Assembly: GCA_036802685.1 (NCBI GenBank)
Contig: DAIRVS010000090.1
Coordinates: 1-17,189, forward strand
Direction: 5' to 3'
Length of the DNA: 17,189 nucleotides
DNA from: HGW-17 sp938004375
GTDB lineage: Bacteria; Myxococcota_A; Polyangia; HGW-17
How positions within the stretch are numbered: the first letter of the stretch is position 1; every line of letters starts with the position of its first letter. Positions 14,077 to 17,189 of the stretch are shown here, piece by piece. The notes under the pieces are model-generated. The model made no database searches, had not been told where the DNA came from, and worked only from the letters and a program-made list of their open reading frames with translations. Made by a program: the position numbers and the translations under genes.

Positions 14077-14679
14077 TCAAGGCATAAGCGCCAGCTTCGC
14101 GAGGGCGAGGAAGTCCTCGCGCAGGGCATCCTCCACGGGTTCGGGGGTTCCGAGTTCGATCGCGGCCAGGAACTTGAACACGTGCGGACCGTGCCGCCCG
14201 GTCACCACGAGGGCGAGGAACGGGGTGCCCAGCCCCGGATGGATGATGCGACCCATGAACAGGCGCGCGGCGGGATCGCAGGGGAGGGCCAGCCGGTCCT
14301 CGGCCAGCGGGTGGCCCTCGGAGAGGGGGGCCTGCGAGGAGCCCAGGAAACGCGTGGCGTCGTCTTCGGTGGGGAACGTGTAGCGGGTGTCCACCGCCCA
14401 CCAGGTGCGGCCGCGGTGGGGAATCTGCCAGGCCGACATGGCGGCGTCCAGCCCGCGGTGCCGGCGGAAGGCGTCGAAGAGCGGGAAGTACCGGTTCATC
14501 GTCACTTTGCCCAGAGCGCCGCTCCCGGAGGGCAGCCGGGACGCGTCGAGGGCCCAGGGCTTCGGAGGTGCCGGCGGGCGGGCGAGCACGACCGGCCCAA
14601 TCGCGCCGTCGCCGCCCTGCCGGCGCGGACATCCCGCTGCGAAGAGCCAGAGCAGCAGGAGCAGGGCGGTCCGGAGCAT
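14077..14679 (-). CDS. Hypothetical lipoprotein, last gene of the minus-strand operon
   Basis: This encodes 200 residues. The start at 14679 follows GAGGTACCGCACC, and the protein opens with a hydrophobic leader and lipobox (MLRTALLLLLWLFAAGC; C17 lipidated, then Pro). The mature part contains WWAVDTRYTFPTEDDATRFLGS, a conserved-looking Trp/Tyr segment, then LFMGRIIHPGLGTPFLALVV and a C-terminal helix EDALREDFLALAKLAL. I recognise no family. The transporter gene ends 11 bases upstream on the same strand, so it is co-transcribed with it. A six-base A-run at 14065-14070 (T-run on this strand) follows the stop, without an obvious stem, so termination is unclear. Confidence 0.8.
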   Translation of the reverse strand: MLRTALLLLLWLFAAGCPRRQGGDGAIGPVVLARPPAPPKPWALDASRLPSGSGALGKVTMNRYFPLFDAFRRHRGLDAAMSAWQIPHRGRTWWAVDTRYTFPTEDDATRFLGSSQAPLSEGHPLAEDRLALPCDPAARLFMGRIIHPGLGTPFLALVVTGRHGPHVFKFLAAIELGTPEPVEDALREDFLALAKLALMP

Positions 14680-14690
14680 GGTGCGGTACC

Positions 14691-16367
14691 TCAATGGGAG
14701 GCCTCGTCGTCGGGGGACGGTGGGGTGGTCTGGCCCGTGTGGATGGCCCAGCGGCCGATCAGGGCGATGAACAGGGCACAGAGGGCGTAGCCGATCGCCC
14801 AGGGGACGCCGGTGGCCCAGCCGATGTCGTAGCTCCCGCCCGAGGGCGTGAGGCGGCCGGCGTGGATGAAGCCGAAGAACGCCGCCACGCCTCCCACGGC
14901 GGCCCACAGCGCGGCCGGCATGAAGCGGCGCTCGATGAGGTTCACCGTCATCGCCGACCACACCAGGCAGGTGAGCATGAAGCCCTGGGAGATGGCCGCG
15001 AGTCCCCCCACGTGGAGGCCTGCCGCCTGGAAGGCCGCGCGACCGTCCAGGAACTTCTGGCCGAGCCCCGGGTCCCCTGCGGCGATGCCGGCGGCCGTGG
15101 CGGCGGAGGTGAGCACGAGCACGCCGAAGGCGGCGACGGCGGGGAACAGCCCGATGGCGACGGCAGGGGCGTGGACGCGGGGCACGGCCGAGAAGGCCTG
15201 GGCGGTGATGATGATGCCGATCCAGAGCACGATGGCCATGCCGGCCTCGATGGGGATGATCGAGGCCATGAGGGAGGACAGTCCCGTGAGGGCCACGACG
15301 GTGAAGAACACGCCGTTGAGGACCGAGTAGCCGGAGCGGGCGCCCAGGGCCTTCCAGCCGGGATGCCCGATGTAGATGGTGGTCGGGTAGCAAGAGCCGA
15401 ACAGGGAGGCGACCAGGCTGCCCGCGCCGTTGACCGCGAGGGAGGGCAGGGTGGGGTAGGGGTCGCCGGCGGCCTCGGCGCTCTCGATGTTCTGCAGGGA
15501 TCCCAGGACGTTGAACAGGCCCATGGGCAGCATCACCGGCACGAAGAAGTCCCGGGTCAAGGGGTGGGTGAGGCCCGCCCAGAGGTCGCCGAACACGGGG
15601 ACCGGGAGATGGAGCCCGACGGCGTCGGTGGCGGCGCCGACAGCCGACGTGGTGACCGGGGACGAGGGCTCTCCGGCCGCGAACAGCAGCCAGGCGGCCG
15701 CGGAACCCAGGCCGACGGCGAGGGCGCCGCCCGGGATCCGGAACGGCAGCTTCACGCGGCCGAAGTAGGTGATGAAGATGATCGCCAGCGGCAGGAAGGC
15801 CACGAGCGGGCGTTCGAAGGTCTTGATCGCGAAGTCCATGGAGATGAAGGCGATGGCGATGCCCGAGAGGGTGGACAAGAGCGCGGCCCGCGGCGTCGCG
15901 CGGCGGATCCGCTCGGCGACGAAGGACCCGGAGAACTCGATCACGCCGGAGACGAAGCAGGCGGCCAGGCCGATGCGCCAGGCCAGCATCGAGGCGTCGT
16001 GGGGGGTGTAGCCCCGCCCCTCGGCGGTGAGCTTCACGGGCAGCATCACCAGAAAGACGTAGGCGAACATGGAGACGGTGTTGATGCCGTAAGGCAGGGC
16101 GGTGACGTCCCGCCGACCGGTGGCGGCGGAAAGCCGCTGGGCCTGCCAGGCGTAGAAGAGGTTGCCCACCAGCAGCGAGAGGGCGGCGCCGGGCAGCATG
16201 CGGCCCACGATGAGCTCCTGCGGGAAGCCGAGGACGGCCATCCCCAGACCCAGGATCAGCAGGTACTGGATGAGGTTGTCCAGGGCCAGGCCGAAGAAGC
16301 CGTCCAGATCTCCCGGGGTCCACAGCGGTTGGGCGCCGGGGGGCAGCAGGGTGTTCTTCCAGTTCAT
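14691..16367 (-). CDS. NCS2-family (xanthine/uracil-type) permease-like transporter
   Basis: This encodes 558 residues. The ATG at 16367 (MNWKNTLLPPG) follows GGGAGAGTCCC; longer in-frame starts would overlap the upstream lipoprotein gene. The chain has about 12-14 membrane helices. Near residues 89-100 is TALPYGINTVSM, and in the second half a run NIESAEAAGDPYPTL, then LFGSCYPTTIYIGHPGWKALGARSGYSVLNG-like sequence, the layout of NCS2/AzgA-type nucleobase permeases. Known NCS2 members are proton symporters for uracil, xanthine, guanine or related compounds in the inner membrane. Substrate cannot be read from this sequence, and no purine or pyrimidine genes flank it. It starts 17 bases after the upstream lipoprotein stops and ends 11 bases before the next one. 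Confidence 0.85.
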   Translation of the reverse strand: MNWKNTLLPPGAQPLWTPGDLDGFFGLALDNLIQYLLILGLGMAVLGFPQELIVGRMLPGAALSLLVGNLFYAWQAQRLSAATGRRDVTALPYGINTVSMFAYVFLVMLPVKLTAEGRGYTPHDASMLAWRIGLAACFVSGVIEFSGSFVAERIRRATPRAALLSTLSGIAIAFISMDFAIKTFERPLVAFLPLAIIFITYFGRVKLPFRIPGGALAVGLGSAAAWLLFAAGEPSSPVTTSAVGAATDAVGLHLPVPVFGDLWAGLTHPLTRDFFVPVMLPMGLFNVLGSLQNIESAEAAGDPYPTLPSLAVNGAGSLVASLFGSCYPTTIYIGHPGWKALGARSGYSVLNGVFFTVVALTGLSSLMASIIPIEAGMAIVLWIGIIITAQAFSAVPRVHAPAVAIGLFPAVAAFGVLVLTSAATAAGIAAGDPGLGQKFLDGRAAFQAAGLHVGGLAAISQGFMLTCLVWSAMTVNLIERRFMPAALWAAVGGVAAFFGFIHAGRLTPSGGSYDIGWATGVPWAIGYALCALFIALIGRWAIHTGQTTPPSPDDEASH

Positions 16368-16384
16368 GGGACTCTCCCGGGGGT

Positions 16385-16849
16385 TCAGGGTTTCAGATCC
16401 GGCTTCGCGTTGCGGGACTCGGGCGTTCCGGCCGGGGCGCCCGGCGGGCTCGGGGCCGCGACGGGGACGGGGATCTCGGCCGGCTGGGTGCCGGGCTCCC
16501 AAGTCCTGGTCCTGGGCGCCGGGGTGGAGGCGGGCGGGGAGGTCTGGACCTTCTCGCCGGGCAGCTCCCGGGGGCTCGGGACCGGCACGTAGGTGTACGT
16601 CGGGGTCGCCTGGGGCCCGCGGGCCGGGAGGGCCGAGGGATCGTCGACGGGGAGCTCGGTGCCGCGGGGGCCGCGCAGATCCTCGCCGGGGCGCACGTCC
16701 ATGCCCGAGTGCTCCACATCGGGGGCGGGCGCGACCGGCTCGGCCACTGGGGCCATCGGGATGGGCGGACGCTCGTCGAACTCGCCCGAGGATTTGCGCC
16801 CGCAGGCGGCCAGGGAAGCGAGGGCGAGGGGCAGGATCAGGAGCCGCAT
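16385..16849 (-). CDS. Proline-rich hypothetical lipoprotein
   Basis: This encodes 154 residues. The start at 16849 follows GAGGCCCCC, 7 bases after the stop of the preceding gene. The signal ends in the lipobox LAAC (C16; +2 is Gly). The remainder is disordered-looking, dominated by Pro, Ala, Glu and Thr (VAEPVAPAPDVEH, PSPPGAPAGTPES), with one short aromatic patch, PTYTYVPVPSPREL. No domain was recognised. Such lipoproteins often act as flexible tethers across the periplasm or envelope (inference). It lies between the edge gene and the NCS2 transporter in a tight operon. Confidence 0.72.
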   Translation of the reverse strand: MRLLILPLALASLAACGRKSSGEFDERPPIPMAPVAEPVAPAPDVEHSGMDVRPGEDLRGPRGTELPVDDPSALPARGPQATPTYTYVPVPSPRELPGEKVQTSPPASTPAPRTRTWEPGTQPAEIPVPVAAPSPPGAPAGTPESRNAKPDLKP

Positions 16850-16856
16850 GGGGGCC

Positions 16857-17189
16857 TCACTTCAGGATGACCGTGGCCTGGGGCTGCACGTTCTCGAGGG
16901 TGTTGTCCGCCGAGATGACCACGGCCGTGGAGGTGCCCTCCTCGACCGCGGTGACGACGAACTGCGCCAGGTACTTGTAGGCGCCGGCGCCGGCGACGCG
17001 CACGACGTAGCCCACCAGGCCGGGCTTGACCTGCTCGCGGCTCCCGGCGTTGAAGGTGAAGCTCCGGCCGTTGACCTCGTTGATCTGGAGCTTGTTCTCC
17101 GCGGAGAGCTCGTCGAACTTGCCCACGAAGTCGTTCTGGATCTGCCGGGCGAGCTTGTCCACGTCGCCCTTCTCGAGGGTGACGATGCC
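16857..17189 (-). CDS. Partial gene at window edge: protein with FlgT-like C-terminal beta domain
   Basis: The reading frame is open to the right edge (GIVTLEKGD precedes the GTG at 17160-17162), so 110 C-terminal residues are visible and the true start is probably outside the window. The visible part has a helix (DKLARQIQNDFVGKFDEL) and then a beta-rich domain, LQINEVNGRSFTFNAG, VKPGLVGYVVRVAGAG, FVVTAVEEGTSTAVVIS and ENVQPQATVIL. This resembles the repeating G-x-V-x-x-N-x-G and VxPG pattern of the FlgT C-terminal or SH3-like modules found in exported envelope proteins. The match is by eye and the family is uncertain. It is the first visible gene of the minus-strand operon, followed 7 bases later by the proline-rich lipoprotein. 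Confidence 0.7.
   Translation of the reverse strand, partial: GIVTLEKGDVDKLARQIQNDFVGKFDELSAENKLQINEVNGRSFTFNAGSREQVKPGLVGYVVRVAGAGAYKYLAQFVVTAVEEGTSTAVVISADNTLENVQPQATVILK

Noticed and set aside
14568..16592. A 674-codon plus-strand open frame
   Set aside because: It is antisense to the NCS2-like carrier, whose membrane segments and family motifs are clear. The peptide is Gly/Glu/Arg-rich with no recognisable domain.

Overview
This window is GC-rich bacterial chromosome that is densely coded, with strong G/C preference at third codon positions (hence long antisense open frames). Three proteins have lipoboxes, three have Sec-type signal peptides, and there is a bactofilin, a TgpA-type membrane transglutaminase and a DUF58 protein. 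Together these suggest a Gram-negative bacterium, possibly Myxococcota or another lineage formerly placed in the deltaproteobacteria. That placement is inference from gene style only. No rRNA, intact tRNA, CRISPR array, transposase or phage gene was seen.

Left part (1-6229, + strand): three consecutive paralogous genes encode exported WG-repeat proteins of 687, 650 and 661 residues. They share one architecture, the same cysteine-pair modules and nearly the same C-terminal ending (CSPET[RK]WGL..LEP..K), so they are a tandem triplication. The first two are 7 bases apart. The third follows a 52-base gap that carries a perfect hairpin just before its ribosome binding site.

Middle (6362-11930, + strand): an MFS/POT-like transporter whose membrane halves are split by about 290 extra residues, probably extracytoplasmic. 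After a 154-base gap comes a two-gene unit of a DUF58 protein and a TgpA-like transglutaminase (C417/H459/D475). These normally accompany a MoxR-type AAA ATPase, which is absent here.

Right-middle (11930-14073, + strand): a recognisable promoter drives a lipoprotein gene, followed by an unusual ATP-binding protein (receiver-like N-terminus without the acceptor aspartate, plus a GHKL/anti-sigma-type ATPase domain) and, 4 bases later, a small bactofilin. The last two look translationally coupled and may form a cytoskeleton-linked regulatory pair (inference).

Right end (17189-14077, - strand): a compact four-gene operon read leftwards. It holds a protein entering from beyond the window edge, a proline-rich lipoprotein, an NCS2-type nucleobase permease-like transporter and a second lipoprotein. 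It meets the bactofilin gene tail-to-tail with only 3 bases between stop codons. The most unusual items are the cysteine-clamped WG-repeat triplet, the transporter insert and the GHKL-bactofilin pair.
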